Positions 42,054 to 51,333 of a DNA stretch of 64,000 nucleotides are shown here, one piece after another. Made by a program: the position numbers and the translations under genes. This stretch comes from an uncultured Sphingomonadales bacterium (GTDB lineage: Bacteria > Pseudomonadota > Alphaproteobacteria > Sphingomonadales > Sphingomonadaceae). Within the stretch, counting starts at the first letter, position 1. Each line of letters opens with the position of its first letter. The notes below the pieces were generated by a model. The model had not been told where the DNA came from, did not search any database, and saw nothing but the letters and a program-made list of their open reading frames with translations. The stretch is from assembly GCA_903832325.1 (NCBI GenBank), contig CAILBC010000021.1, positions 1 through 64,000 of the forward strand, in the 5' to 3' direction.

Positions 42054-42833
42054 TCAGTGCACCAGGAACAGCGGCAGCACCGACCGGTCAAGCAGCGCGC
42101 GCGACACGCCGCCCAGCAGCAGCTCGCGCAGCCGGCTCTTGCCGAACAGGCCCATCACCACCAGCCCGGCGCCCTGCGCCAGCGCAAACTGTTCGATGGT
42201 CGCGGCAATCGTGCCCTTGCGTTCGGTTTCGTGACATTCGGCATGAATATCGTGGCGCGACAGATAGCTGGCGGCATCGGCGGCGGGATAGTCATCGCCC
42301 TTTTCGCGCACGGTGAGCAGATGCACCGCGCTGGCCAGCCGCAGCAGCGGCAGCGCCGCGCGCAGGGCCGAGGCGCCTTCGTGTCCGCCATCCCAGGCCA
42401 CCACCACCGGCCGGTCAAACGCCAGCAGCGGCGCACCCTTTGGCACAGCCAGCACCGGCACACGCACGCCCAGGCCGATTTCCTCAAGCGAGGGGTCTTC
42501 GAGGCTGGTGATCACCAGGTCGGTATAGCGCGAGGCGCTCGCCACGCCTTCGATGCGGCCTTCATCAACCACCACGACATCGAACGCCACGTCCTGCGGG
42601 GCCAGCCGGGCATCGAGATTGCTGGCAAGCTGTTCGTCGGCGGCCCGCACCTGGTTGATCACTTCGGCCGACAGCGCCGCGCCGCCAAACGGTTCCCACA
42701 GCGCCATTTCGGCAAACGGCGTGGCGATCTGGAACGTCACATGCGATTGCATCACGCGGGCCAACGCCAGCGCGGTTTCAACACGATCGTCCAGCGTGGC
42801 CGAATTGTCGACGGGGCAGAGAATGGAGCGCAT
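42054..42833 (-). CDS. Universal stress protein, two Usp domains
   Basis: The 259-aa protein has two Usp folds (about 1-140 and 145-259). The second carries GLFGKSRLRELLLGG, close to the ATP-binding GxxG(x9)G(S/T) pattern; the first lacks a clear version. Such proteins act in stress, often under low oxygen. A candidate FNR/FixK box lies 58 bp upstream of its start. Confidence 0.9.
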   Translation of the reverse strand: MRSILCPVDNSATLDDRVETALALARVMQSHVTFQIATPFAEMALWEPFGGAALSAEVINQVRAADEQLASNLDARLAPQDVAFDVVVVDEGRIEGVASASRYTDLVITSLEDPSLEEIGLGVRVPVLAVPKGAPLLAFDRPVVVAWDGGHEGASALRAALPLLRLASAVHLLTVREKGDDYPAADAASYLSRHDIHAECHETERKGTIAATIEQFALAQGAGLVVMGLFGKSRLRELLLGGVSRALLDRSVLPLFLVH

Positions 42834-42890
42834 GGGGGATCCTCCTTCAATATAAGAATTGCAGTCTGCCCCCCCGGACACGAGTCGACC

Positions 42891-42904
42891 ATGATCCAGG
42901 TCAA
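42891..42904 (-). promoter_or_regulatory. Candidate FNR/FixK-type box upstream of the Usp gene
   Basis: Read on the minus strand, TTGACCTGGATCAT matches the FnrL/FixK consensus TTGATCTGGATCAA at 12 of 14 positions. Its centre is about 65 bp from the Usp start codon, a fitting distance for activation at -41.5 of a promoter. It points to induction under low oxygen. Confidence 0.55.
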
Positions 42905-42990
42905 CTTGGAGCCTATTCACCTCTTGCGCGGGGTAAGCGAGCGATTAAGACCGGCGCCAGCCGTGAAGGGCCCGGCACGAGGATGGATCG

Positions 42991-43674
42991 ATGACAACGC
43001 AACGCCGGTTTTCCGCGGTGATTTTCGATTTTGGCGGGGTGATCACCGCCTCGCCCTTCGAAGCGTTCAACCGGTTGGAGGCAGAGCGCGGCCTGCCCCG
43101 CGATTTCGTGCGCCAGGTCAACGCCGCAAACCCGGATTCGAATGCCTGGGCGCGGTTTGAACGCGCCGAAATCGATGCCGCCACGTTCGACACGCTGTTT
43201 GCCGCAGAGGCAGCGGCGCAAGGTCATGCGCTGGAGGGTGCGGCGGTGCTGGCGGTGCTGGCAGGGGCCGTGCGCCCGGCCATGGTCATCGCGCTCGACC
43301 GGTTGGTCGCCGCCGGCTATCGCATTGCCTGCATCACCAACAATGTGCCCACCGGCCACGGCGCGGGCATGGCCCGCAGCGGCGACCGCGCCGACGCGAT
43401 GGAGGCGATCTTTGCCCGGTTCGAACATGTGATCGAAAGCTCGAAGGCCGGGGTGCGCAAGCCCGATCCGCGAATCTATGCGATGATGTGCGAAAAGCTG
43501 GACCTGCCCCCGCAGGCCTGCATCTATCTCGATGATCTGGGCATCAACTGCAAACCCGCCGCAGCCATGGGCATGCACGCGATCAAGGTAACCGGCGGGG
43601 ACCAGGCGCTGGCCGATCTGTCCGCTGTGCTGGGCCTGCCGCTGGGTGCGGACGGCGATCACGGATCGATCTGA
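42991..43674 (+). CDS. HAD-family hydrolase
   Basis: The 227-aa enzyme shows the HAD nucleophile region VIFDFGGVI, the Thr/Ser motif ITNN, the Lys in KAGVRKPDPRIY and the acidic pair in YLDDLGIN. The cap (about 20-90) is helical. The layout resembles the N-terminal phosphatase of bifunctional epoxide hydrolases. Substrate unknown. It is convergent with the LysR gene, overlapping by 16 bp. Confidence 0.88.
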   Translation: MTTQRRFSAVIFDFGGVITASPFEAFNRLEAERGLPRDFVRQVNAANPDSNAWARFERAEIDAATFDTLFAAEAAAQGHALEGAAVLAVLAGAVRPAMVIALDRLVAAGYRIACITNNVPTGHGAGMARSGDRADAMEAIFARFEHVIESSKAGVRKPDPRIYAMMCEKLDLPPQACIYLDDLGINCKPAAAMGMHAIKVTGGDQALADLSAVLGLPLGADGDHGSI

Positions 43675-44534
43675 AGCCGCCCCGCCCGGCGGAACAGTTC
43701 GAGCACCAGCGGATCGCGCTCGCTGTCGCGGATGGCGGCTTCGAATTGCAGCGCGCGCGCCGGGCGCGGGGCGATTTCGACCAGCGTGCCCGCGGCAAGA
43801 TCCGCGCGCACCATCGTTTCGGGCATGACTGCCGCGCCGCGCCCGGCCAGCACGATATCGATCAGCGTGCGCACATTGCCGCAAGTGGCCACACTGCGCG
43901 CCGGAATGCCGGTGGCGGCGAGGCAATCATGCGTAACCGTGTGAAGCGGCGAACTGGCAGGCAGCGCCCAGATCGGCACAGCATCGGGCGCGCTGCCGAT
44001 CGTGGCCGCCGTGGCCGCGCTGGCGGCAAAGACCAGCGCCACCATGCCGATCGGCGCGGTGCGCAAGCCTGGCCCCGCCACCGGCCCGGCCAGAAACGCC
44101 AGATCGCTGCGCCCGGCCAGCAATTGCTGCGCCATGCGCGCGGTCAGATCGATTTCGACCTCCAGCGTTACGCCGGGCAGATCGCGCTCGATATCGCGGA
44201 CAAAGCCGGGAAGGCAGCTTGCCGCGGCGATTTCCCCCGCGCCCACGCGCACCACGCCGGCCACCCCGGCAAACCCGCTGGCGCGGGTGAGCGCGCGTTC
44301 GAATCCGGCGCAAAGCGGTTCCACTTCGCGCACCAGATCGCGGCCGCGCGCGGTCAGCACCATCTGTCGCCCTTCGCGGCGGAACAGCGCCACGCCCAGT
44401 TGGTCCTCGATTTCGCGCACCCGCGCCGAAATCGCCGGCTGCGTGGTGTTCAGCCGCTCTGCCGCGGCGCGGAATGTGCCCAGCCGGTCAATCCACAGCA
44501 GCGTTTCAAAATGATAGATGGCGAGTCTGGACAT
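43659..44534 (-). CDS. LysR-family transcriptional regulator
   Basis: The 291-aa protein has an N-terminal winged HTH (about 4-62, with FRAAAERLNTTQPAISARVREIEDQLG) and a LysR substrate-binding domain (about 90-285). It is divergent from the CoA-transferase genes with a 110-bp gap containing an AT-rich palindrome, the usual geometry for control of the divergent operon. Inducer probably a 3-oxoacid or its relative. Confidence 0.92.
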   Translation of the reverse strand: MSRLAIYHFETLLWIDRLGTFRAAAERLNTTQPAISARVREIEDQLGVALFRREGRQMVLTARGRDLVREVEPLCAGFERALTRASGFAGVAGVVRVGAGEIAAASCLPGFVRDIERDLPGVTLEVEIDLTARMAQQLLAGRSDLAFLAGPVAGPGLRTAPIGMVALVFAASAATAATIGSAPDAVPIWALPASSPLHTVTHDCLAATGIPARSVATCGNVRTLIDIVLAGRGAAVMPETMVRADLAAGTLVEIAPRPARALQFEAAIRDSERDPLVLELFRRAGRLQIDP

Positions 44535-44542
44535 TGATCATT

Positions 44543-44554
44543 TTGATTTATCAA
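44543..44554. promoter_or_regulatory. Candidate LysR-type binding site
   Basis: TTGAT-TT-ATCAA is a perfect interrupted palindrome inside an AT-rich stretch between the divergent LysR and scoA genes. LysR regulators bind T-N11-A palindromes of this kind. It is near the LysR start and may also be autoregulatory. Confidence 0.5.
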
Positions 44555-44644
44555 ATTTCATAAAAAAGTATCGCTATTTTCGATCGGTTGGCGGGGTTAG
44601 GGTCGCCACGCCACCCGGGAGAGTTTCCCGATTGGGAGAGATTC

Positions 44645-45355
44645 ATGGCCAACAAGCTCTACCCCGATGCCGCATCCGCGCTTGATGGCGTGTTGCGAGA
44701 TGGACTGCTGATCGCCTGCGGCGGATTCGGCCTGTGCGGGGTGCCCGAACGCCTGCTCGATGCGGTCTGCGCATCCGGGGTGAAGGATCTGACATTTGCC
44801 TCGAACAATGCCGGGATCGATGGCGAAGGCATCGGCCGGCTGCTGCGCACGCGGCAGGTGAAAAAGATGATCGCGTCGTATGTTGGTGAAAACAAGGAAT
44901 TCGAACGCCAGTATCTGGCGGGCGAGCTTGAGGTGGAATTCAGCCCGCAGGGCACGCTGGCCGAACGCATGCGCGCCGGTGGTGCGGGCATTCCCGGGTT
45001 TTACACGCGCACCGGCGTGGGCACGCTGGTGGCCGAAGGCAAAGAGGTGAAATGCTTTGACGGGCGCGATTACATTCTGGAACGCGGCATCTTTGCCGAC
45101 CTGGCGCTGGTGAAAGCCTGGCGCGCGGATGAAACCGGCAATGTCGTGTTTCGCAAGACCGCGCGCAATTTCAACGTGCCCGCAGCCCAATGCGGAAAGA
45201 TCTGCGTGGTCGAAGTGGAAGAGATCGTGCCCACCGGCAGCCTGGACCCCGATAAAATCCACCTGCCCGGCGTCTATGTGCAGCGCCTGATCGTGGGCGC
45301 ACCCTATGACAAGAAGATCGAATTCCGCACCACCCGCGCCAGGGAGAACGCATGA
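44645..45355 (+). CDS. scoA: 3-oxoacid CoA-transferase subunit A
   Basis: The 236-aa subunit has the family N terminus and [31 protein letters not shown] and [11 protein letters not shown] stretches. With subunit B it transfers CoA from succinyl-CoA to acetoacetate or 3-oxoadipate. The ATG at 44645 follows a GGAGAG ribosome binding site. Start-stop overlap with subunit B (ATGA). Under the divergent LysR gene. Confidence 0.93.
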   Translation: MANKLYPDAASALDGVLRDGLLIACGGFGLCGVPERLLDAVCASGVKDLTFASNNAGIDGEGIGRLLRTRQVKKMIASYVGENKEFERQYLAGELEVEFSPQGTLAERMRAGGAGIPGFYTRTGVGTLVAEGKEVKCFDGRDYILERGIFADLALVKAWRADETGNVVFRKTARNFNVPAAQCGKICVVEVEEIVPTGSLDPDKIHLPGVYVQRLIVGAPYDKKIEFRTTRARENA

Positions 45356-46005
45356 TGGCCCAGACAGCACAAGGGTGGAGCCGCGATGAAATGGCGGCAC
45401 GCGCCGCACGCGAATTGCAGGACGGGTTCTATGTCAATCTGGGCATCGGCATTCCCACGCTGGTGGCCAATCACATTCCGGCCGGGGTTTCGGTCACGCT
45501 GCAATCGGAAAACGGCATGCTGGGCATCGGGCCGTTCCCTTATGATGAAGATGTCGATCCCGATCTGATCAATGCGGGCAAGCAGACGATCAGCGAATTG
45601 CCGCAATCGGCCTATTTTGACAGCGCCACCAGCTTTGCCATGATCCGCGGCGGGCATATCGATCTGACCGTGCTGGGCGCGATGGAAGTGTCGGAAACCG
45701 GCGACATCGCCAACTGGATGGTGCCCGGCAAAATGATCAAGGGCATGGGCGGGGCAATGGACCTGGTCGCCGGGGTGAAACGGATCATCGTGGTGATGGA
45801 ACATTGCGCCAGGGATGGCAGCGCGAAATTCATCCCCGCCTGCACCTTGCCGCTGACCGGGGTGGGCGTGGTCGACATGATCGTGACCGATCTTGCCGTG
45901 TTTGCGCGCGCCGATCATGCCAGCCCGTTTCACCTGGTGGAACTGGCCCCGGGCGTGACTGCCGCAGACCTCGCGGCGAAAACCACCGCGCACTTCATCA
46001 CCTAG
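45352..46005 (+). CDS. scoB: 3-oxoacid CoA-transferase subunit B
   Basis: The 217-aa subunit carries the catalytic Glu53 in the SENG motif ([12 protein letters not shown]) and [19 protein letters not shown]. Overlaps subunit A by ATGA. Acetoacetate (ketone or PHB breakdown) or 3-oxoadipate (aromatic pathway) could be the substrate; the cluster context does not decide. Confidence 0.93.
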   Translation: MMAQTAQGWSRDEMAARAARELQDGFYVNLGIGIPTLVANHIPAGVSVTLQSENGMLGIGPFPYDEDVDPDLINAGKQTISELPQSAYFDSATSFAMIRGGHIDLTVLGAMEVSETGDIANWMVPGKMIKGMGGAMDLVAGVKRIIVVMEHCARDGSAKFIPACTLPLTGVGVVDMIVTDLAVFARADHASPFHLVELAPGVTAADLAAKTTAHFIT

Positions 46006-46016
46006 GGCATCGTGCG

Positions 46017-46700
46017 ATGGTCACACTGATCACCGCCAACCGGAACTATTCCAGTTGGTCGCTGCGCCCCTGGGTGCTGATGCGCGCGCTGGGCATTGCG
46101 TTTGACGATTCCATCGAACCGTTTGCCAAGCCGGTGAACTGGCAGGAATTTCGTGCCTTTTCGCCCACGGGGCAGGTTCCGGTGCTGATCGACGGTGCGG
46201 CCACGGTGTGGGATTCGCTGGGCATCACGCTTTATCTGGCCGATCGCCATGCCGGCATCTGGCCCGAAGACCCCGCCGCGCGCGCCTTTGCACAATGCGC
46301 GGTGGCCGAAATGCACGGCGGGTTTTCCGCGCTGCGCAACCGGTGCACGATGAATGTGGGGGTGCGCGCGCGCCTGTCGGACATTCCTGCCGATCTGGCC
46401 CGCGACATTGCCCGCGTGACCGAGATTCTTGCCGAGGGCATCGACCGGTTCGGCGGCCCCTGGCTGACGGGCGCAGCGTTCACCGCTGTCGATGCATTTT
46501 ACGCCCCGGTCGCGTTCCGCATCCGCACTTATGGTATCGATGTCGGGTCCACCGCGCAGCGCTGGGTCGATGCGGTGCTGGCGCATCCGGCGATGCTGGA
46601 ATGGGAAGAGGCCGCGCTGGCCGAAACCTGGCGCGAGGCCGAACACGAGGACGATCTGGCGCGCTGCGGCGCGGTGATTGCCGACTATCGCCGATCCTGA
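46017..46700 (+). CDS. Glutathione S-transferase family protein
   Basis: The 227-aa protein begins with ANRNYSSWSLRPWVLMRALG (glutathione-binding) and has a C-terminal helical domain. It is a paralogue of the GST at 36534-37205. It follows scoB by 11 bp and may belong to that operon. Its 3' end overlaps the DUF983 gene on the other strand by 16 bp. Substrate unknown. Confidence 0.85.
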   Translation: MVTLITANRNYSSWSLRPWVLMRALGIAFDDSIEPFAKPVNWQEFRAFSPTGQVPVLIDGAATVWDSLGITLYLADRHAGIWPEDPAARAFAQCAVAEMHGGFSALRNRCTMNVGVRARLSDIPADLARDIARVTEILAEGIDRFGGPWLTGAAFTAVDAFYAPVAFRIRTYGIDVGSTAQRWVDAVLAHPAMLEWEEAALAETWREAEHEDDLARCGAVIADYRRS

Positions 46701-47164
46701 TCGGGCTCTTCGCCGGGCGCCGGCGCATCATGCCCGGCATTCAGCCGTTCCCAGCTGGCCTCGGTGCCGGCCTCGATCGCTTCGTTGAGATATTGCGACG
46801 CGACCAGCCAGCCCTTGAACGGGCGCAATGACCCCAGGCAGCCCAGCCCCAGAATCGGCGCCGAAACCAGCGCATGAACCCACCACGGCGGCGCAAAGGT
46901 TACTTCGATCCACACCGCGACAAACGTCAGCGGAAAGGCGGTGATGCACAGCGCGAAAAACGCCGGGCCATCATCGGCATGGGCGAATCTGTAATCCAGC
47001 CCGCAGACCGGGCAGCGCGCCGCCAGCTTCAGCCAGCCATCAAACATCGACGCCTTGCCGCACCGCGGACACACCCCGCGCCACCCCGAATGCAGGATGT
47101 GCCGCAGTTTTTCGTTGTTGATCAGGGCCAAGGCACATCTTCCCGTCAGAGGTTGCCGCCCCAT
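46685..47164 (-). CDS. DUF983 zinc-ribbon membrane protein
   Basis: The 159-aa protein has a zinc knuckle (CPRCG and CPVCG at about residues 32-55) and two membrane helices (about 70-88 and 92-115). DUF983 proteins are alphaproteobacterial and often linked to cytochrome oxidase or fatty-acid genes; here the neighbours are GST and acyltransferase genes. The ATG at 47164 was chosen over the longer frame. Confidence 0.82.
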   Translation of the reverse strand: MGRQPLTGRCALALINNEKLRHILHSGWRGVCPRCGKASMFDGWLKLAARCPVCGLDYRFAHADDGPAFFALCITAFPLTFVAVWIEVTFAPPWWVHALVSAPILGLGCLGSLRPFKGWLVASQYLNEAIEAGTEASWERLNAGHDAPAPGEEPDQDRR

Positions 47165-47242
47165 TACGCCACCGCGGCACTGTCCGGCAAGCGTTCGACT
47201 TGGGCGCATTTCGCGTGTAGATCAAACCATGGGGGGTCACTC

Positions 47243-47875
47243 ATGAACGAACGCACCACAGCCACGCCGCGCAGCGATGCGCGGCCCGAAATTGGCACGC
47301 TGTCGCGCTGGACACGCGCGGCGTTGCTGGCGTTCTATCGCCGCGAGGGCTGGCGCGCCGAAGGCACGCCACCGGCCGACGGGCGCTATGTGATCATTGC
47401 CGCGCCGCACACGTCAAACTGGGATTTCGTCTATTTTCTGGGGCTGGTTCAGGAATTGGGGATCGATGCCCATTTCATGGCCAAGCAAAGCCTGTTCCGC
47501 TGGCCGATCGGCGGCTTCATGCGCGATATGGGCGGGATCGAGGTCGACCGGTCGGGCAAACACGACATGGTGCGCCAGATGATCGACGAATTTGCCCGGC
47601 GCGACCGTTTCGTCCTGACTATCGCACCCGAAGGCACGCGCAGCCGCGTGCAATCGTGGCGCACCGGATTCTATCACATCGCGCTGGGCGCGCAGGTGCC
47701 GATGGTGGTCGGGTTCATGGATTATGGACGGCGCACCGGCGGGCTGGGCCCGGCGATCATGCCCACCGGCGATTACCGCGCCGACATGGCGCAAGTTGCC
47801 GCGCTGTACCGCGATGTGACCCCGCGCCACCCGGACCGGGGATTTCGCGATTTCGAAGCGATGATCAATGGCTGA
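47243..47875 (+). CDS. 1-acyl-glycerol-phosphate acyltransferase-like protein
   Basis: The 210-aa protein has the PlsC-like His motif AAPHTSNWDFVYF (H-T-S-N-W-D) and the PEGTRSR motif, both needed for acyl transfer to a lipid or sterol acceptor. One hydrophobic N-terminal segment. ATG at 47243 has AGGGGGGTCA-type spacing. It overlaps the next gene by 8 bp. Confidence 0.87.
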   Translation: MNERTTATPRSDARPEIGTLSRWTRAALLAFYRREGWRAEGTPPADGRYVIIAAPHTSNWDFVYFLGLVQELGIDAHFMAKQSLFRWPIGGFMRDMGGIEVDRSGKHDMVRQMIDEFARRDRFVLTIAPEGTRSRVQSWRTGFYHIALGAQVPMVVGFMDYGRRTGGLGPAIMPTGDYRADMAQVAALYRDVTPRHPDRGFRDFEAMING

Positions 47876-48362
47876 CGCCGCACGCCGGACGACTGCGCCA
47901 GTCCGCACCGAACGCGCACTGGGCTGGGGGGCGCTGGCGCTGTTGGCCGCGGTGGTGATCGCAGTGGCGCGCGGCCGCCCGCACTGGCCAATGGTGCCGG
48001 CCGTCGTGTGGATTCACCTGGCCGCGATGATCGTGGTGCTGGCGCTGACCCCGGTGCTGCTGTGGCGCCGGCGCGGCACGATCGCGCACCGCCGGCTGGG
48101 CTGGATCTGGGCTGTGGCCATGATGATCAGCGCGGTTGACAGCCTGTTTGTCCATTCCGTGCGGCCAGGCCGGTTCAGCCCGATCCATCTGCTGTCGATA
48201 CTCGTGCTGGTGGCGGTGCCCGGCGCGGTGCGCGCGGCGCGGCGGCATGATGTGGCCCGGCATCGCCGCACGATCCGCGCGCTGGCAATCGGCGCGCTGC
48301 TGGTCGCGGGGTTTTTCACATTTCCCTTTGGCCGGATGCTCGGGGCCTGGCTATTCGGCTGA
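47868..48362 (+). CDS. DUF2306-type membrane protein
   Basis: The 164-aa protein has four hydrophobic helices and the [24 protein letters not shown] stretch that marks DUF2306. Function unknown; the acyltransferase gene just upstream is co-directional and overlapping. Its end overlaps the ferredoxin gene on the other strand by 12 bp. Confidence 0.8.
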   Translation: MADAARRTTAPVRTERALGWGALALLAAVVIAVARGRPHWPMVPAVVWIHLAAMIVVLALTPVLLWRRRGTIAHRRLGWIWAVAMMISAVDSLFVHSVRPGRFSPIHLLSILVLVAVPGAVRAARRHDVARHRRTIRALAIGALLVAGFFTFPFGRMLGAWLFG

Positions 48363-48752
48363 TCCCGCGCCAGCCGGCGGCGTGATGCGATAGCGTTCGA
48401 CCGGGTGGCCATCGCGCAAGTGCCCGGTGATGATCTGTTCAAGCACTTCGGGCGTGCACGAATGGTACCATACACCTTCGGGATAGACGACCGCGACCGG
48501 GCCGGCGGCACAGACCCGCAGGCACCCCGCCTTGCTGCGCAGCACGCCCGCCGCGCCGCCCAGGCCCAGTTCGCCCAGTCGCCGTTTCAGAAAAGCCCAG
48601 CTTTCCTGCCCCACGGCGCGCGGGCAGCACTTGTCCTTGTCGGGATCGACACACAGGAAAATGTGCCGCCGGGGGGCAAACCCGCCCAGCTGCGCCACGG
48701 TGTTGCGCGCCGCAGTCAGGTCAACGGGTTCGTTCATGCCGGATTCGTTCAT
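48351..48752 (-). CDS. Thioredoxin-like [2Fe-2S] ferredoxin
   Basis: The 133-aa protein matches thioredoxin-fold ferredoxins: Cys in [14 protein letters not shown], and CLRVC (about residues 75-80) as ligands. It could act in nitrogen, cobalamin or hydroxylase electron transfer; the partner is unknown. The ATG overlaps the stop of the thioesterase gene (ATGA). Confidence 0.83.
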   Translation of the reverse strand: MNESGMNEPVDLTAARNTVAQLGGFAPRRHIFLCVDPDKDKCCPRAVGQESWAFLKRRLGELGLGGAAGVLRSKAGCLRVCAAGPVAVVYPEGVWYHSCTPEVLEQIITGHLRDGHPVERYRITPPAGAGSAE

Positions 48753-49183
48753 AGAAGCGCCCAGGCGTCGAGCGCGGCCAGCATGTCGGGCCCCAGCGGC
48801 GCCGGGCGATCATCGATGATCGACACCAGCACCGATTGCGCGCTGGCAACCGCCTGGTCGTGCTGCATCAGCAGCTGTTGCAGCGTCCAGCTGGTCCGCC
48901 CGGTGGCCACCGGCGCGGCAAGGCAGACCAGCGGATCGGGAAAATGCGCCTGTGCCAGGTAATGGATCTCGATTGCGGCGACCATGAAGCGCCGCCCGCC
49001 GGGGGTGCGATCCGCACGCATGCCCGTCGCATAGGAAAAACGCACCCGCGCATCTTCAAGCATCGCGGCGATCGCCACATTGTTGATATGGTCGTTGGGA
49101 TCGAGATCGGCAAAGCGCGAGGTGACATCGACACGATGGCGATAGCGCGCCGGGTCGAGCAGTTCTGGTCCTGGGCGTGCCAT
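48749..49183 (-). CDS. Acyl-CoA thioesterase, hot-dog fold
   Basis: The 144-aa protein has the 4HBT-family motif [26 protein letters not shown] (Asp of the YbgC/4HBT group). It should hydrolyse an acyl-CoA or aryl-CoA. It overlaps the ferredoxin gene by ATGA and lies just downstream of popZ on the same strand. Confidence 0.87.
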   Translation of the reverse strand: MARPGPELLDPARYRHRVDVTSRFADLDPNDHINNVAIAAMLEDARVRFSYATGMRADRTPGGRRFMVAAIEIHYLAQAHFPDPLVCLAAPVATGRTSWTLQQLLMQHDQAVASAQSVLVSIIDDRPAPLGPDMLAALDAWALL

Positions 49184-49212
49184 GCGCTTGCGTCGGGCCG
49201 GCGGGTGGCCGG

Positions 49213-49746
49213 TCAGCCCTTTTTGTGCAGGATACGCGCGATTTCGGCGGAAACCATGCGTTCGACCATCGCCGGCAGATGATCATCCAGCCATTTCGCC
49301 AGCATCGGGCGCAGCATATCGCGCACCAGCCCCTCCAGCGAGGTTTCACCCGACCGCACGATCTGCGGGCGCGCGCCGGGCTGCGACAGGGCGGCCAGCG
49401 CGGCCAGCGAATCGCGCATGGCCGACGCCGTCACTTCGTTGAGCAGGGGGCTGTCTTCATCACCGGAATCATCGGCATCATCGGCGCCGGGATCATCATC
49501 ATGATCGGATGCGGCGTGCCGGGCATGGCCCTTGCCCCCGTGGTCCTGCGCCGGCGTGGCGCGATCGGCGCCCAGCACTTGTGCCGCGACTTCGCCCAGA
49601 TCAAGCACATCGCCCAGCCGGTCGCGTGATGCGTTGCCCGGGGGCGGACCATCGCGGCGCGCGGCTTCGGCCCGGTTGTCACGGGCGATCACTTTCTTGA
49701 TCGACGCCAGGATTTCCTCGACCGACGGTTCGCTCGACTGCCGCAT
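49213..49746 (-). CDS. popZ: PopZ-like polar organising protein (DUF2497)
   Basis: The 177-aa protein has the N-terminal PSVEEILASIKKVIARD helix and C-terminal LRPMLAKWLDDHLPAMVERMVSAEIARI helix of DUF2497/PopZ, joined by an acidic, disordered-looking linker (about 65-110). PopZ assembles at the cell pole and holds the chromosome origin in alphaproteobacteria. It lies just downstream of tolC. Confidence 0.9.
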   Translation of the reverse strand: MRQSSEPSVEEILASIKKVIARDNRAEAARRDGPPPGNASRDRLGDVLDLGEVAAQVLGADRATPAQDHGGKGHARHAASDHDDDPGADDADDSGDEDSPLLNEVTASAMRDSLAALAALSQPGARPQIVRSGETSLEGLVRDMLRPMLAKWLDDHLPAMVERMVSAEIARILHKKG

Positions 49747-49828
49747 GCCCCGTATGACCCCCTTCAGCTTTGCGAATCGCGTGGCCCCCAGCGATTAACA
49801 CCTTGGCACTCGTTGCGGTAGGGGTCGC

Positions 49829-51331
49829 TTACGGCAGCGGCCGGGGCGCCACCACGGCATCTTGCGCCGGGGTGGCGCGGGTCGAGCTTGACTGGCGCAC
49901 CGGTTCGGCATCGCGGTGCCAATCCGAAGCGTCGCGCGACACCTGGTCGAAATGAACCTGCGGATCGTAAAGCGCCGCGCCCAGATCATCATCGAGCGCC
50001 AGATCGCGCGACTGCGCCCTGCCCATAGCCGCCAGCAAGTTGAACCCGGCGACATAGGCATTGCGCCGCGCCGTGGCCAGATTGACTTGCGCGTTGAGCA
50101 GTTCCTGTTCGGCATCGAGAATGTTCAGGATCGTGCGATTGCCCACGGTGTTTTCCGCGCGCACGCCTTCAAGGCTGAGCGCGGCGGCCTCGACCGCGGT
50201 CTGGTTCAGCCCGATCGCGTCATTGGCCGCTTTCCAGCTGGCGAAATCGGCGCGCACCGTGGCGATCACTTCGCGTTCGACCGAAATCTCGCGTTCGTCG
50301 GCGGCGCCCTCGTTGGCCTGGGCGCGGCGGATTTCCGCGCTGGGCAGGCCGCCCTGATAAAACGGGATCGTCGCCTGCAGGCCCACTTGCGCGGTGCCGA
50401 CATGCGGCAGATTGCCCAATTGCACGGCCAGCGGCGGCAGACTGCCCAGATTGTTGATATAGGCACTCGATGCCACCACCGAAACCTTTGGCAGGCGCGA
50501 GGCATCGGCCGTTTTCACGTCATAGCCCGCCGCCTTGGTCGCCAGCCGCGCCGCGACCAGATCGGGATTGGCATCGAGCGCGATCTGCACCGCATCATCG
50601 GGGCTGTGCGGCAGCCCGGCGATCGGCGGCGGCGCATCCAGCGTTTCGGGCGGATGGCCAACCACCTGGATATAGCGTTCACGCGCGCCGATCAGGTTGG
50701 ATTCGGCGCTGCGCAGCGCGGCGCGGCCTTGCGCCAGCCGCGAATTGGACTGCGCCACGTCGGTCCGCGTGACGTCGCCGATTTCAAAGCGGTCGCTGGT
50801 CGCCTTCAGGTTGATTTCCAGCACTTCGACATTCTTGCGGTTGAGCGACACGACCGCGGCATCGAGCGTGACATCCAGATAGGCCGTGACCACTTGCGAA
50901 AAGACCGAGGTTTCGGTGCCGCGCAGCGAAGCCTGGCCCTGCTGCACGCGCGTGCGTGCGGCGCTGATCGCGGCGCGGGTGCCACCGCCGGCATAGATCG
51001 GCGCGCTGAACGAGGTGGTTGCCTGCAGCGTCTGGCTCGCCGAAAAATCATAGGCGCCATAGGCCTGCTTTTCGACCTGGTGGGAGTAAGACACCGAACC
51101 CTGCAGGCTGGGCAGCGCCTGCGCGCGCGCAATCGGCACGGTTTCATCGGTGGCGCGCTGCGTGGCGCGCGCCGCGGCCAGATCGGGATTGGCGCGATAG
51201 GCCGCGATCAGCGCCTCGCGCAGCGTTTCGGCATGGAGCGCCGGGGCACCGGCGACCATTATCGCCGCGCCCAGCAGCAGCAACCGCTTGCGCAGGGCCA
51301 GCCGTGCGGCCCGATCACCACCCCGATGCAA
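49829..51331 (-). CDS. tolC: TolC-family outer-membrane channel
   Basis: The 500-aa protein has a signal peptide (LLLLGAAIMVAGAPALHA, about 14-31) and two long coiled-coil halves typical of TolC. The start is not an ATG: a TTG at 51331, two bases after the pcm-like stop, has GGAG nine bases before it and gives a normal signal peptide; the open frame reaches 51574 only as shadow. It pairs with ABC, RND or MFS exporters for type I secretion or efflux. The pcm-tolC order recurs in alphaproteobacteria. Confidence 0.87.
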   Translation of the reverse strand: MHRGGDRAARLALRKRLLLLGAAIMVAGAPALHAETLREALIAAYRANPDLAAARATQRATDETVPIARAQALPSLQGSVSYSHQVEKQAYGAYDFSASQTLQATTSFSAPIYAGGGTRAAISAARTRVQQGQASLRGTETSVFSQVVTAYLDVTLDAAVVSLNRKNVEVLEINLKATSDRFEIGDVTRTDVAQSNSRLAQGRAALRSAESNLIGARERYIQVVGHPPETLDAPPPIAGLPHSPDDAVQIALDANPDLVAARLATKAAGYDVKTADASRLPKVSVVASSAYINNLGSLPPLAVQLGNLPHVGTAQVGLQATIPFYQGGLPSAEIRRAQANEGAADEREISVEREVIATVRADFASWKAANDAIGLNQTAVEAAALSLEGVRAENTVGNRTILNILDAEQELLNAQVNLATARRNAYVAGFNLLAAMGRAQSRDLALDDDLGAALYDPQVHFDQVSRDASDWHRDAEPVRQSSSTRATPAQDAVVAPRPLP

Positions 51332-51333
51332 GA

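Noticed and set aside
44543-44554. FNR box in the LysR-scoA gap
   Set aside because: The palindrome spacing is 2 bases rather than the 4 of TTGAT-N4-ATCAA, so a LysR-type site fits better.
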